Positions 1 to 9,394 of a stretch of 64,000 nt of DNA are shown here, in pieces. Position 1 is the first letter of the stretch. Each line of letters opens with the position of its first letter. Source of the DNA: Erinaceus europaeus (taxonomy: Eukaryota; Chordata; Mammalia; Eulipotyphla; Erinaceidae); assembly GCF_950295315.1 (NCBI RefSeq), contig NC_080176.1:33135006-33199005 (forward strand). The letters are read 5' to 3'. A program made the position numbers and the translations under genes. The notes below the pieces were generated by a model. It was not told where the DNA came from. It was given only the letters and a program-made list of their open reading frames with translations, and ran no database searches.

Positions 1-603
1 CTGACACATTATAGGAAAAACAGAACAACAACAACAACAAAAGGTGATCTCCAGGACTCCAGCCTTTAAGGCAGTTAAGTTATTTGCTATTTCCTGACCT
101 TTCCCTAGCTCTCTCCTTTGTGGACAAATTGCTATTTATTAGCACCTCTGCCTGGTGCTGAGCAAGAGAAGAAAAAATAGCAACTCTTTTGGTTAGTTGC
201 CTGATTGCAGGATTTTTAATTTTGTTGAAAGAATGATAAAGAGGTACGTTATTAAAGAATAATAAAGAGGTATGTATATCTCCTCCAAATGAGATCCTGA
301 AAGTGTAATTCAATCCTGTTGAATGGGAAAATAAGGTTTAAATACAGGGCAAGAGAATATGAAAACTTGAAGAAGAAACAGATGATCCAAAGCAGAGACA
401 GGGTCAGACACAAAGTGACCTTTTCTTTCCAGTAAACCCAAACCACATTCTGGTCAGTATTGAGAATTAATGGGCTATCGGAAAAGTTGTAACATATTTT
501 TGTTTCCTTCTGCAAAAGCGGGTCATGACTTTTCCAACAACCCAATATATCAGCAGGAAATTCTGGTCAAGAAAAAGTAATGGAGTAAAGTAGGGGAGGC
601 AGG
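1..603. other. Unassigned AT-rich DNA
   Basis: No repeat family or exon is recognised. A short CAA run (about 28-41) is the only simple repeat. Short open frames on the minus strand have no recognisable domain. Confidence 0.5.
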
Positions 604-720
604 AAGTGGACTAGCAGTAGAACACACCATGCCTTGGGTCCAGGATCTGAGCCTCAGTATAACATGGGAATACCATGGATAGCACTAGTGACAAAAATAG
701 GTAGACTGAAAATTCCAATG
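604..720 (+). repeat. Diverged SINE (type 4) fragment
   Basis: The order 'agtggactagcagtagaac', then 'ccatgccttgggtccaggatctgagcc', resembles the tRNA-like head of the type 4 SINEs seen at 42165 and 62970. The B-box region is decayed. No clear target-site duplication was found. Confidence 0.4.
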
Positions 721-729
721 CTTTGGTGT

Positions 730-1052
730 CTCCCCTACCCCTAAAATATAGAATAAAAAATTTAGGCAAACCATCAACAGAAAACTGGATAGAGAAATTA
801 TGGGATATATACTCCATGGAATACTACTCTGCAATTAAAAAGAAAATATCATGTCCCTTAGGACAAAATGAATGGAACTACAGAGGTGATTATGCTTAGC
901 AAAGTAAGTAAAGAGATGAATGACAACTGCTGTACAGTTTCACTCATGTGTGAAATCTAGAGAACTGATACATATGAACTTATAAACACAAACAAACCCA
1001 AAAAAGCAAACTGTCTTAAAGACTTTGTGAGACTATGGTGGTTACTTTGAGC
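730..1052 (+). mobile_element. Old L1 3' end fragment
   Basis: The stretch holding 'atatactccatggaatact' and 'ctgcaattaaaaa' matches the well-known end of L1 ORF2 (the [13 protein letters not shown] region), followed by decayed ORF2 C-terminus and 3' UTR. It is clearly more diverged than L1-A. It is interrupted on the right by a SINE. Confidence 0.65.
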
Positions 1053-1064
1053 GCAGAGACCTTT

Positions 1065-1362
1065 TTTAAAAATATTTATTTATTTATTTATTTCCTTTTG
1101 TTTTATTGTTGTAGCTACTGTTGTTGTAGTTATTACTGTTGTTATTGGTGTCATTGTTATTGGATAAGACAGAGAGAAATGGAGAGAGGAGGGGAAGATA
1201 GTGAGGGGGGAGAAAGATAGACACCTGCAGACCTGCTTCACCACTTGTGAAGTGACTCCCCTGCAGGTGGGGAGCCAGGGCTTGAACAGGGATCCTTACA
1301 CTGGTCCTTGTACTTTGTGCCACGTGCGCTTAACCTGCTACGCTACCATCAGACTCCCTAGG
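1065..1362 (-). mobile_element. Type 1 SINE with TSD
   Basis: Read on the minus strand this is a full type 1 SINE: tRNA head (1358 downward), pyrimidine-rich middle, CAA-rich segment and a TAAATA tail. A 12-bp target-site duplication flanks it: GCAGAGACCTTT at 1053-1064 and GCAGAGAACTTT at 1363-1374, one mismatch. It transposes by borrowing L1 machinery and encodes no protein. Confidence 0.85.
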
Positions 1363-1421
1363 GCAGAGAACTTTGATGGAGGATCTAGTGTGGAACTGGG
1401 GTCAATAATTTGAAAATGTGC

Positions 1422-1866
1422 TGTCAGGCTGAGCTTCACTGACGGGAGACAGACGACCAGGGACTCATGGTTGAGCTGTACGCAGTATCTCTTTATTCAT
1501 GCAGGACGCAGCGCAATCTATACCAAGCTAGACTAAACTAACAACTAACTAAAACGAACAATGTTGTCTTTATATACACTTCCCAAGTAGGGTGTGAACA
1601 GGATGTGACGCAGAGAGGGTGGAGAGAAAAGTGACTGGTGAAAATCAGGGTGTGACAAGGAGAGGATCAGGGTGTGACAAGGAGAGGGGGTGGAGCAGGT
1701 GAGAATTCTACCACTAAACCACCAATGCCCTGGAGGGAGTGTGGTGCTTTATGTAAATGTAAAAGTGATTTATGTAAATAGACCAAAGCTTTGAATGGGA
1801 ACAAATCAATCCCTATATAGGCATATGGTTAAGCAGAAGTCAGGGGGAGCTGGCATACTACCCACA
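1422..1866 (-). mobile_element. Solo LTR of an endogenous retrovirus
   Basis: The 445-bp block starts TGTCAGG and ends CCCACA on the + strand, so on the minus strand it runs TGTGGG to CCTGACA, the TG...CA ends of an LTR. A perfect 6-bp duplication ATGTGC flanks it (1416-1421 and 1867-1872). Read on the minus strand there is a TATATAAAG box (1568-1576), then an AATAAA signal about 75 bp later (1492-1497). The presumed U3 contains two perfect 22-bp tandem units (1644-1687). No gag, pol or env is attached, so this is the product of LTR-LTR recombination. A 6-bp duplication is usual for class II (ERVK-like) elements, but the class is inferred. Confidence 0.85.
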
Positions 1867-1872
1867 ATGTGC

Positions 1873-2332
1873 TATTAATTTAACATGTTCCCAACTTATT
1901 TTTCACATGGTTAATATTCTCTAAGCATATCATGTCTATTTGAATGAGGAAGTGCAGAATTCATTTTGTCAAATTTAGAGTTCACTAACAAAAAAAAACA
2001 GTAAATATTTAAAGACTTTTAAATTTTATATGAGGATCGTCTAGTAAAGAACAACAACAACAAACATCTCTCCATATTTCAGGCTTTTTTTTTTTTTAAA
2101 GAAATCTGGTTTACTTTAAAAGACTGACTCCAAAACAATATATGTCTTCCTCTGCTACAAATGAAATGTTAAATGCAAACTGGAAATTGTTTTAGGAAAA
2201 AAATTAATTATAAAGTTTAGGTATTTTCTCAAGAACAAGTAAGTTAGTTATTTAGCTGAACTCAAACTTCAGCTGGACTATTTGGGTAAAATGTTGATCT
2301 GAATTAGAGATCCTTTAAAATATTTAAATTTG
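1873..2332. other. Unassigned AT-rich DNA
   Basis: Apart from short A and T runs (about 1990 and 2085) nothing is recognised. Confidence 0.45.
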
Positions 2333-2580
2333 TGGGGCCGGGATGTGGCTCCCTGGGTGGAGCTCAGACATTGCCATAAGCAAAGAGAAGGGTCAGTGGG
2401 TCACCACATAATTACAATGGCATGGAGGAAGCTTCAAGAGTGGTCGGACAGTGCTGTGCTATATCTCTTTCTTCCTCTCTGACTCTTGCCCTCAGTCTCA
2501 GGGGAAAGAAAGAAAAAGGAATCCATTGGGAGCAAAAAGTCATGTAGGCATGAAACCCCAGTGATAACTCTGTGAAAGAA
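2333..2580 (+). repeat. Diverged SINE (type 4)
   Basis: It starts 'ggggccgggatgtggctccc', followed by a cttcaagagtgg segment, a CT-rich stretch and the 3' module 'ccccagtgataactctg'. This is the order of parts seen in the other SINEs. The A and B boxes are decayed. Confidence 0.55.
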
Positions 2581-2934
2581 CAGACACATATCCATATATT
2601 TTAATTTTTGAGGAAATTCAATAATAGAAAGGAAACAAATAAGAAAAATCCATTTACATGTCTAACCAAGACACAGAATGTTATTGAATGTTTCTATTCT
2701 GATTCAGAGTAATGGCTAACCCTGGCAATCACATCTGCCCGAGAAGACAAACAGGTTAAGCACTCCAGCCAGATCCTAGCTTCCATCAAAGCACTGGCAA
2801 ATTTTCTATAATGAAGAGCATTGTTTCACTGTAATATGTACATATGTGCATATTATAATACTCATGTGTGCATCTTTGTGAGTGGTTTTATAAGTATGTA
2901 GTTTTCAGGTATGCTTACATTCAGAGATGATAAA
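2581..2934. other. Unassigned DNA
   Basis: No family recognised. AT-rich single-copy-looking sequence between a SINE and an old L1 fragment. Confidence 0.4.
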
Positions 2935-3137
2935 ACAACCCAGGAGTCTAGCCACAGAGAACAGTTAAAGAAGTTGTAGTGTGCACACATAATGGTATAA
3001 TGATGAAGTCTGAGAAACGATGGCATCTCCTTTTTTCTACAATGTGAATGGAACTAGAAAGAATTAAAGTGAAGCCAGAAGGAGAAGGCTAGCTGCCATG
3101 TAATCTCAAAATAGGTGGGATCTAAGAAACAAAGCCT
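2935..3137 (+). mobile_element. Old L1 3' end fragment
   Basis: The order 'gtgaatggaactagaaag', 'gaagccagaaggag' and 'gtgggatctaagaaacaaa' follows the ORF2 end and early 3' UTR of ancient L1 families (M-D-F-E...'tggaatctaaaaaac' region). It is heavily diverged and a (TG)n tract follows it. Confidence 0.5.
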
Positions 3138-3140
3138 ACT

Positions 3141-3141
<1 letters not shown>

Positions 3142-3174
<33 letters not shown>
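3142..3174. repeat. (GT)n microsatellite
   Basis: About 16 uninterrupted GT units, then an interrupted TATGTGT end. Likely polymorphic in length. Confidence 0.95.
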
Positions 3175-3182
<8 letters not shown>

Positions 3183-3197
3183 TAAGAGTATGACTCA

Positions 3198-3490
3198 GGA
3201 GTTGGGCGGTAGCACAGCGGGTTAAGCGCATGTGGCGCAAAGCGCAAGGACCTGCATAAGGATCCCGGTTTGAGGCCCTAGCTCCCCACCTGCAGGGGAG
3301 TCGCTTCACAGACGGTGAAGCAGGTCTACAGGTGTCTGTCTTTCTCTCCCCCTCTGTCTTCCCCTCCTCTCTCCATTTCTCTCTGTTCTATCCAACAATG
3401 ACATCAATAACAACAATAATAACCACAACAATGCTAAACAATAAGGGCAACAAAAGGAAAAATTAATTAATTAATTAATTTAAAAAAAAT
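3198..3490 (+). mobile_element. Type 1 SINE, young-looking, with TSD
   Basis: A near-complete type 1 copy. The RNA polymerase III A box TAGCACAGCGG is at 3210-3220. The B box (about 3267-3277) is slightly changed. A CT-rich middle, CAA-rich segment and TTAA-repeat tail follow. An exact 11-bp duplication AGTATGACTCA flanks it (3187-3197 and 3491-3501). Confidence 0.92.
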
Positions 3491-3518
3491 AGTATGACTC
3501 ATAAAAAACTTAAACTGA

Positions 3519-3723
3519 GGGGTCAGGAAGTGGTGCACCTGGTTGAGTGAAAATGCTACAATGCAGAAGGACCAGAGTTCAAGCCCCCAGTCCCCACCTG
3601 CAGGGGAAAAGTGTTGAAGCAGGGCTGCAGGCGTCCGTCCCTCTCTCTCTCTCTCCCCATTCCTCTCAACTTCTGGTTGTCTCTATACAACAAATAAAGA
3701 TAATAAAAATTGAAAAAAAAACC
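3519..3723 (+). mobile_element. Type 2 SINE with TSD
   Basis: This short SINE has the head 'agtggtgcacctggttgag', a B-box-like 'gagttcaagcc' and ends 'caaataaagataataaaa'. An exact 10-bp duplication CTTAAACTGA flanks it (3509-3518 and 3724-3733). It lies only 28 bp after the previous SINE, in that insertion's flank. Confidence 0.9.
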
Positions 3724-3954
3724 CTTAAACTGAATCCCCATATAATCATAATATGAATCAAATCACTATCAGAAGTCTGCCACATAGTCTTCACCTGTCT
3801 TTTATTCCCCTTCTTTGCTGAAGTAGGCGCATCTTAGATCTCTTATCATTTTCTTTGCATACTTCAGTGCCCATCTATAAAAAGTAAGCTTTTTCTTATA
3901 TAACAATACACTGTTGTCACAATAACAAAATAAGCAGTAAGTCCTCAGCATTGT

Positions 3955-4210
3955 CTTCTTCTTCTAACGTTTGCCCTTCTTCCGTAGCCAGTCAACAGCG
4001 TCAGGTTGAGCCTGATGTAAAGTTTCGAGACCTCCTTTAAATCTGGAGAGGTGGCAGTCGTTGACTATGTGGGTCATAGTCTGTCTGAAAGCCTATATCT
4101 CATCTCCCTGACGGTTGCACAAGGTCATTTCCCATGATCTGTCTGCTTTGGGATACAAAAGATTTACACAATACCTGTCTTCATCTACCCTCTTCTCTGT
4201 CCCCTGCTAT
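3955..4210 (-). pseudogene. RTE-clade LINE, 3' end of the reverse transcriptase ORF
   Basis: Translating the minus strand gives a C-terminus with QTMTHIVNDC, then GGLETLH and finally AVDWLRKKGKR before TAG (3964-3966). The 'Q-T-M-x-H-I-V-N-D-C' block and the 'GGLxxLHxA' block are familiar from the extreme C-terminus of RTE-type non-LTR retrotransposons. L1 lacks them. One in-frame TAG (4093-4095) and upstream stops break it. After the stop come (GAA)n-type units, as in RTE elements that end in a short simple repeat rather than poly(A). Only the last ~80 codons are visible. I cannot tell BovB from other RTE families by eye. Confidence 0.8.
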
Positions 4211-5126
4211 TTTCAAGCTATTACCATTATCAAAACTAGATGATCTGTCTTATAATTCCAGCTGTGAAAGAGAGAGAAAGAACAGTTCTTGATACTATAT
4301 TATTTTCATCAAATGACTTCTGCAAATATTTAGCCTTGGATGCCAATTTATAACACAGACTTAAATCCTTTGGAATTTCCTGTGTGATAGAAACATCCTT
4401 CATTCTACTGAAGTAACTCTGAGTGTGACCATAGATGGGTTGTCCATCAAAAAGACCAACCTGTGATTAGAAACTTCAACGAGTACAGGAATGTACATTT
4501 AAGCAGATGATCACAGTCTGAAAAGTACAGAGAAATAGTAATTGATTAACAATAACTCCATTGATTTGTGTAGCAAGTAGACAGGAGGCATTTGTGTAGG
4601 AGCAGGAAGATCAGATGCACCAGATGGTGAAGGTCTCAAATGCCATGACAGTGAATCTGGATGTTATCCTTAAACTATAAAGTTGTTAAAAAAAAAAAAA
4701 GACAGATCTATACTTTTAAAAAGATAACTCAAATGGATAGGAGAGAGGGGGGAGTGGAGAAAAAAATAAATTACAAAAACAAAACAAACAAAAAAACAGA
4801 AGTCCACTCTAGCTCAGATGAAAAATGATGAGGTCTAGAAGTGAATCTGCCAGATAAGGAAAAAGAAAACTAAAGCTGATCTGAGTAGCTTTCCAAAGGT
4901 GAAAGAGTACAGAAGAACCGTGAAGTTTCAGAGCAGAAACAGGAAGTAGCTGAAATGCAGTTCCAATTGCTAACTAGCTAAATCAAAGTACAAATTAAGA
5001 ACTGGTACTGAGCACATTTACAAATAGGCAAGTTGTGAAGAACAGCTTCATAAAAGAAACTCATCAGGTTTCCCATTTTGAGACTACAGGCAGGACAACT
5101 GACAGGCACAACTTCTTCATAGTTAA
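4211..5126. other. Unassigned AT-rich DNA
   Basis: No gene or clear repeat is seen. A short A run lies near 4688-4700 and a purine-rich stretch near 4740-4760. The left part may be decayed upstream RTE sequence. Confidence 0.4.
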
Positions 5127-5472
5127 TTTTTTTTTTTGCCCCCAGGGATATTGTCGGGGCTGGGTGCCTGCACCATGAATCCACTGCTCCTGGAGACCAT
5201 TTTTTCCCCTTTTGTTGCCCTTGTTGTTCCATCGTTGTGTGGTTATTATTATTGTTGTTGTTGCTGCTATTGTTGGATAGGACAGAGAAATGGAGAGAGG
5301 AGGGGAAGACAGAGAAGGGGAGAGGAAGATAGACACCTGCAGACCTGCTTTACCACCTGTGAAGCGACTCCCCTGCAGGTGGTGAGCCAGGGGCTCGAAC
5401 CTAAATCCTTAAGCTGGTCCTTGCGCTTCACGGCACATGTGCTTAGACTGCTGTGCTACCGCAAGACTCCCC
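5127..5472 (-). mobile_element. Type 1 SINE with added 3' module
   Basis: On the minus strand the copy has the type 1 head and CAA-rich part, then an extra 3' module, seen on + as 'tgcctgcaccatgaatccac' (about 5167-5186). It ends in poly(A), seen as T at 5127. At about 345 bp it is longer than plain type 1 copies because of the module. Confidence 0.88.
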
Positions 5473-5764
5473 CATACTTAAATTTTAATGTTCCATTTGC
5501 AGTAAATTGTGAATGTTCAGTGTGTCAGAATGCCATTCCTGGAGTTGAAGATTTCCAAATTTGACTTACAGGTTGCCTAGCAACCAGAGTCCCCCGGCAC
5601 AAAGAAAAACTGACATTTCTTTTTCTAGTAAAGTCTTTCACTGACCTAAAACCAGGTCAGGAAATGATCATTAAAATCTGACATTATGACGAGTTCATGA
5701 AAGAAAATTGAATTCAATCAACCAGCAGGGGGCTCTTCACCTTCCCTTAAAAGACTGACCCAAG
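5473..5764. other. Unassigned DNA
   Basis: No recognisable repeat or exon. Confidence 0.4.
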
Positions 5765-5887
5765 GACACAGGTTCTGGACCCTGGCTTTGCATCCTGCCT
5801 CTGGCCTTCACTACTCATATGGATTTAACAGTTCTTTAATATCTCTGTGCCTCTGCTTCTTTCTCTGAAAAATGAAGATAATAGTAT
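5765..5887 (+). repeat. MIR fragment
   Basis: The pattern 'tctctgtgcctctgcttctt' followed by 'ctgaaaaatgaagataatag' is the diagnostic central part of MIR ('cctcagtttcctcatctgtaaaatg...'). It is cut on its 3' side by the next SINE. MIR is an ancient tRNA-derived, L2-dependent SINE. Confidence 0.65.
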
Positions 5888-6164
5888 TACTTGGATAGTG
5901 GTGCACCCAATTGAGTGCACACATTACCATGTGCAAACACCTGGGTTCAAGCCCCTGCTCCCCACCTGCATGGAGGAAGCTTTCAGGAACAATGAAGTAG
6001 TGCTACAGTCCTCTCTCTCTCTCCCTCTCTCTCTCTTCTCCGTGCCCCTCTCAATTTTTCTCTTTCCTATAAAATAAAAAAAGAAAAAGGAAAAAAAAAA
6101 GGCTGTCAAGAGAGGTGAATTTGTAGTACCAACACCAAGCCCCAAGAATAACCCTGGTGCCAAT

Positions 6165-6167
<3 letters not shown>
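5888..6167 (+). mobile_element. Type 2 SINE with 3' module
   Basis: A type 2 head ('agtggtgcacccaattgag'), B-box-like 'gggttcaagcccc' and CT-rich middle are followed by the module ending 'ccccaagaataaccctggtg'. The tail grew into the adjacent TAAA microsatellite. It interrupts a MIR. Confidence 0.85.
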
Positions 6168-6209
<42 letters not shown>

Positions 6210-6212
6210 ATT
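6168..6212. repeat. (TAAA)n microsatellite
   Basis: About 11 clean TAAA units, grown from the tail of the preceding SINE. Confidence 0.95.
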
Positions 6213-6668
6213 TCCATCACATTATCATGAGCATTCACTAAGTTAACATAGTCAAACCATATGGCATGGTTCTGCCCTGTAGCAAGCACCCAATAACCCT
6301 GGCTGTAATCGGTTATGCATATCACATGAATCCTCTGCCATATCTGGAGAAGGAAACACAATTTGTTGGACAAGAGATGGATGTCTTTCTATTCATGGCC
6401 CCCTGGCCCCAAGCCATCCATCCCACTTGGTAGTAAAATATTCCAATGTCAATCAGAGCTTCCAAGGTGCCTGAGTATTGAGTTCTCTGGGGGCTGAGGG
6501 GGGAAGGCAGTGAGGAGGAAGCAGGCAGCTTTCCAAGGCCTATCAGAGGGGTGTGAGCAATTTGCAGCTTGAAGGCAACAGACCTGAAGATACTTTCCTG
6601 GGGTCAACTTAGTCACCAGGCTCCAAGCATAGAAATTCTTCTGGTAAAATGTACACCAACACACAGTA
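6213..6668. other. Unassigned DNA
   Basis: Mixed-composition sequence with no recognised repeat. Open frames here are short and lack motifs. Confidence 0.4.
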
Positions 6669-6686
6669 GAAAGGAGCATTTAGTGG

Positions 6687-6915
6687 CCGAATGGTGAAGC
6701 ACCTGGTTGAGCACATATATTACAATACGCAAGGAACCAGGTTTGAGCTCCTGGTCCCCACCTGCATGGGGAAAGCTTTGTGAGTGATGAAGCAGGGTTG
6801 CAGGTATCTCTCTCCCTCTCTCCCTCTCTATCACCCCCTTTTCTCTTGATTTCTGGCTGTCTCTATCTAATAAATAAAGATTAAAAGAAAAAATGAAAAA
6901 TATATTTAAAAAAAA
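6687..6915 (+). mobile_element. Type 2 SINE with 18-bp TSD
   Basis: A complete type 2 copy ending 'taataaataaagattaaaag' plus A-rich tail. A perfect 18-bp duplication GAAAGGAGCATTTAGTGG flanks it (6669-6686 and 6916-6933), so the insertion is fairly recent. Confidence 0.93.
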
Positions 6916-6964
6916 GAAAGGAGCATTTAGTGGATGAATATTCTGAAGAAAGAAAGAATAGACA

Positions 6965-7130
6965 ACTTAGGAGGTGGTAAAGTGTTTAGAATGCAAGCAT
7001 GGTGCCCTGAGCTTGATATCTGACAAAACAAATGCCACAGTGATTCTCTTTTAATATATTATTTCTCTTTATCTCTCTCTCTCTCCCCAGATATCTCTCC
7101 CTCTTTCTCCATCTCCTTCCTTTTCCTTCC
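6965..7130 (+). repeat. Diverged SINE (type 4)
   Basis: The head 'gaggtggtaaagtgtttaga' plus 'gaatgcaagcatg', followed by a CT-rich stretch, resembles the tRNA-like type 4 SINE head. The B box is decayed. Confidence 0.5.
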
Positions 7131-7474
7131 ACCCCCTCATTAACATATATTAACATATAATTAAGGTCAAGGGAGCAAGGAATTATATTATTTCTGCTAT
7201 GTATCTGCTTCCAAAGTAATATCCATACTATTATGGGAACAATGGGTTTGTTTTGCTTTACCCCTAGTTTTATGGGAAATTATTTTGCTTCTCTACCAGC
7301 TAAACATTTAGTTCCTAGTTTATTATGTTTGAATTTTATTTTATATTAGATTTTTAAAGCTTTAGTTGGGAAAACATACCCTGAAGTTTATAAAATCATT
7401 CAAAATATATTGAAATTAATTTCTTCACATCTTACCATATTAATAAAATGTATTACGCTAATGAATGAATTTAT
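7131..7474. other. Unassigned AT-rich DNA
   Basis: No recognisable element. It leads up to a perfect palindrome. Confidence 0.4.
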
Positions 7475-7502
7475 ATCCAGACACACTGCAGTGTGTCTGG
7501 AT
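7475..7502. repeat. Perfect 28-bp palindrome
   Basis: The left arm ATCCAGACACACTG (7475-7488) is followed with no spacer by its exact reverse complement (7489-7502). Pairing stops at once on both outer sides. It can form a 14-bp stem or cruciform. Its origin is unknown. Confidence 0.97.
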
Positions 7503-7529
7503 CTCCTGCATACACAATTTCACCTCTCC

Positions 7530-7586
7530 AGGTTGATTTCTTTCTTTTCTTTTCTTTTCTTTTTCTTTTTTTCTTTTTTTTTTTTT
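7530..7586. repeat. Polypyrimidine (T/C) tract
   Basis: TTTC/TTTTC repeats run into about 14 T and end in ACAG. It is probably the decayed poly(A) tail of a minus-strand retroposon. It looks like a splice acceptor but no exon follows. Confidence 0.7.
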
Positions 7587-8372
7587 ACAGAAAAGCCTAC
7601 TATCTTCTTTATTAGTGATTTAATAAAGATCAAGATTGCGGGTTTGGAGGCGGGGCTACAGAGCAGCAGCAGCTGTGTTTCTCTCCTCTCCCAGATCAAC
7701 TAGGAACACCAAAGGAGAACACCTGGGACCACAATAAGACAAGACTAGAACAATTTCAGGAACCCAATAAATCACTGGTGAGTGCAAACACATGCAGCCC
7801 TAGGGAGAGAAAAATGGCTGGTAACAGTCTGGCAGTTTACCAGTTGAGAGTCAACCTCCAGTCTATTTCACCAACAAAAAGACAGCTGAGGGGAGGAGAG
7901 AACTCCCCTGAGACTCACCAAATGCAACTGTTAGTCTCCACTGCTACTGCCCTCAGAATCTGGAGCAGTGGCGGGGAGGCCCTGTGCTGATACCAGGGGA
8001 CAGAGAACTAACTAAGAAACTCAGGAGAAGATCTATACCTCAGTGGCCAAGCAGTGGGGCTGTGAGAGTCTTTTTGCATAACCATTGGATTATCTCTGCC
8101 CCACCCTGCTTTATCTCATTGTCAGGAGTCAGTGATTAAGCTAAGAAGCCTACTTATAGTTTAAAAGCCATACCTAGAGGAAAGAAATAGAACAAAAGAG
8201 GATTTTAAGCCACTGAGCTCCAACTCAGGGATTGAAATACTATTAAAACAACTGTCAATTTCCACAACTGTGAACCCTTTAATTACCTTACTTAGACACA
8301 AGTAAATCCAGGCAAGAGTAATCAGTAATTTGAAAAGTACTGAGAGAGGAACCTCATAACATACTATATAAA

Positions 8373-9343
8373 ATGGTTAAACCAACAAGAAGAAATATTG
8401 GAGAAATCAACCAGGAAAAGAGTCCAGCTAAAACCCCCCAAAGGATGAAACACAAAATAATGAGGTCAACATCCAAAAACTAGTTAAGGAAATAATCACA
8501 GGACTGAGTAAAGAGTTTGAAAGAATTGTCATCAGAAATGCAGAAACAACAAATGAGACTCTGGGAGAAAATAATAATTATCTCAAGGTTATTAGAGAGC
8601 TAAAAGATGAAATAGCTGAACTAAGAACACAACAAGCTGAACAAGCTAAAACAGTATAAGAACAGGGTAACGAAAGAGATGAACTCCAGAAAACAGTAGA
8701 GGGGAGAGAGAATAGAATCAATGAGGCTGACGACAGAATTAGCAAAGTTAAGGACAATTAGAGACAACTAAAAAAGAAAAGATCTCGAAAAGAGATTAAG
8801 AGATACTGAAAACAACAACAGACATATGGGATGACTTCAAAAGAAACAATATACACATTATTGGCTTACCACAGGAAGAAAGAGAGGGAGGGGAAGAAAG
8901 CATTCTTCAAGGACATAATAGCTGAGAACTTCTCTAGTCTAGACAACATCTAAGATGTAAAGGTTCAAGAAGCCCAGAGGGTGTCAAACAGAATTAACCC
9001 AGACTTAAAAACACCAAGACACATCATCATATTTAGAATGGAAAGGAATAAGGATAAAGAAAGGATCCTGAAGGCTGCAAGAGAAAAACAAAGAATCACC
9101 TACAGAGGAAAACCCATAAAATTAGCAGCAGACTTCTCCACACAAACACTACAGGACAGAAGAGAATGGCAAGATAGCTATCAAGTGCTCAATGAAAACA
9201 GCTTTCAACCAAGACTACTGTATCCTGCTAGACTATCAATCAGACTAGATGGAGGCATCAAAATCTTCTCAGATAAGCAACAGTTGAAACAATCAACTAT
9301 CAGCAAGCCTGCCCTGAAAGAAGTTCTGAAAGGTCTCCTATAA
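8373..9343 (+). pseudogene. L1-A ORF1 (RNA-binding chaperone), degenerate
   Basis: ORF1p is the trimeric RNA-binding protein that coats L1 RNA. The likely start ATG (8373) begins MVKPTRRN and the frame soon shifts. A lysine/glutamate-rich coiled-coil region follows (about 8460-8800) with in-frame stops. An RRM-like 'IHIIGLP' segment lies at about 8850. The last 120 codons (8981-9343) are open and include the C-terminal domain piece DFSTQTLQDRREWQD. The stop TAA (9341-9343) is where L1 ORF1 normally ends. Confidence 0.85.
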
Positions 9344-9394
9344 ACAATCAGACCACCATATATGTGCCATATATCAGAACACTCTAAAAATCTA

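Noticed and set aside
3210..3277. A- and B-box pair suggesting a tRNA gene
   Set aside because: The boxes belong to a SINE with CT-rich body, tail and TSD; no cloverleaf with a proper acceptor stem closes. The same holds for all other SINE heads.
7560..7590. Polypyrimidine tract ending ACAG, like a splice acceptor
   Set aside because: No exon, branch-point context or coding frame follows; a decayed poly(A) tail on the minus strand explains it.
7607..7628. 8-bp inverted repeat CTTTATTA/TAATAAAG before L1-A
   Set aside because: Short, AT-rich and expected by chance; not a usable boundary for L1-A.
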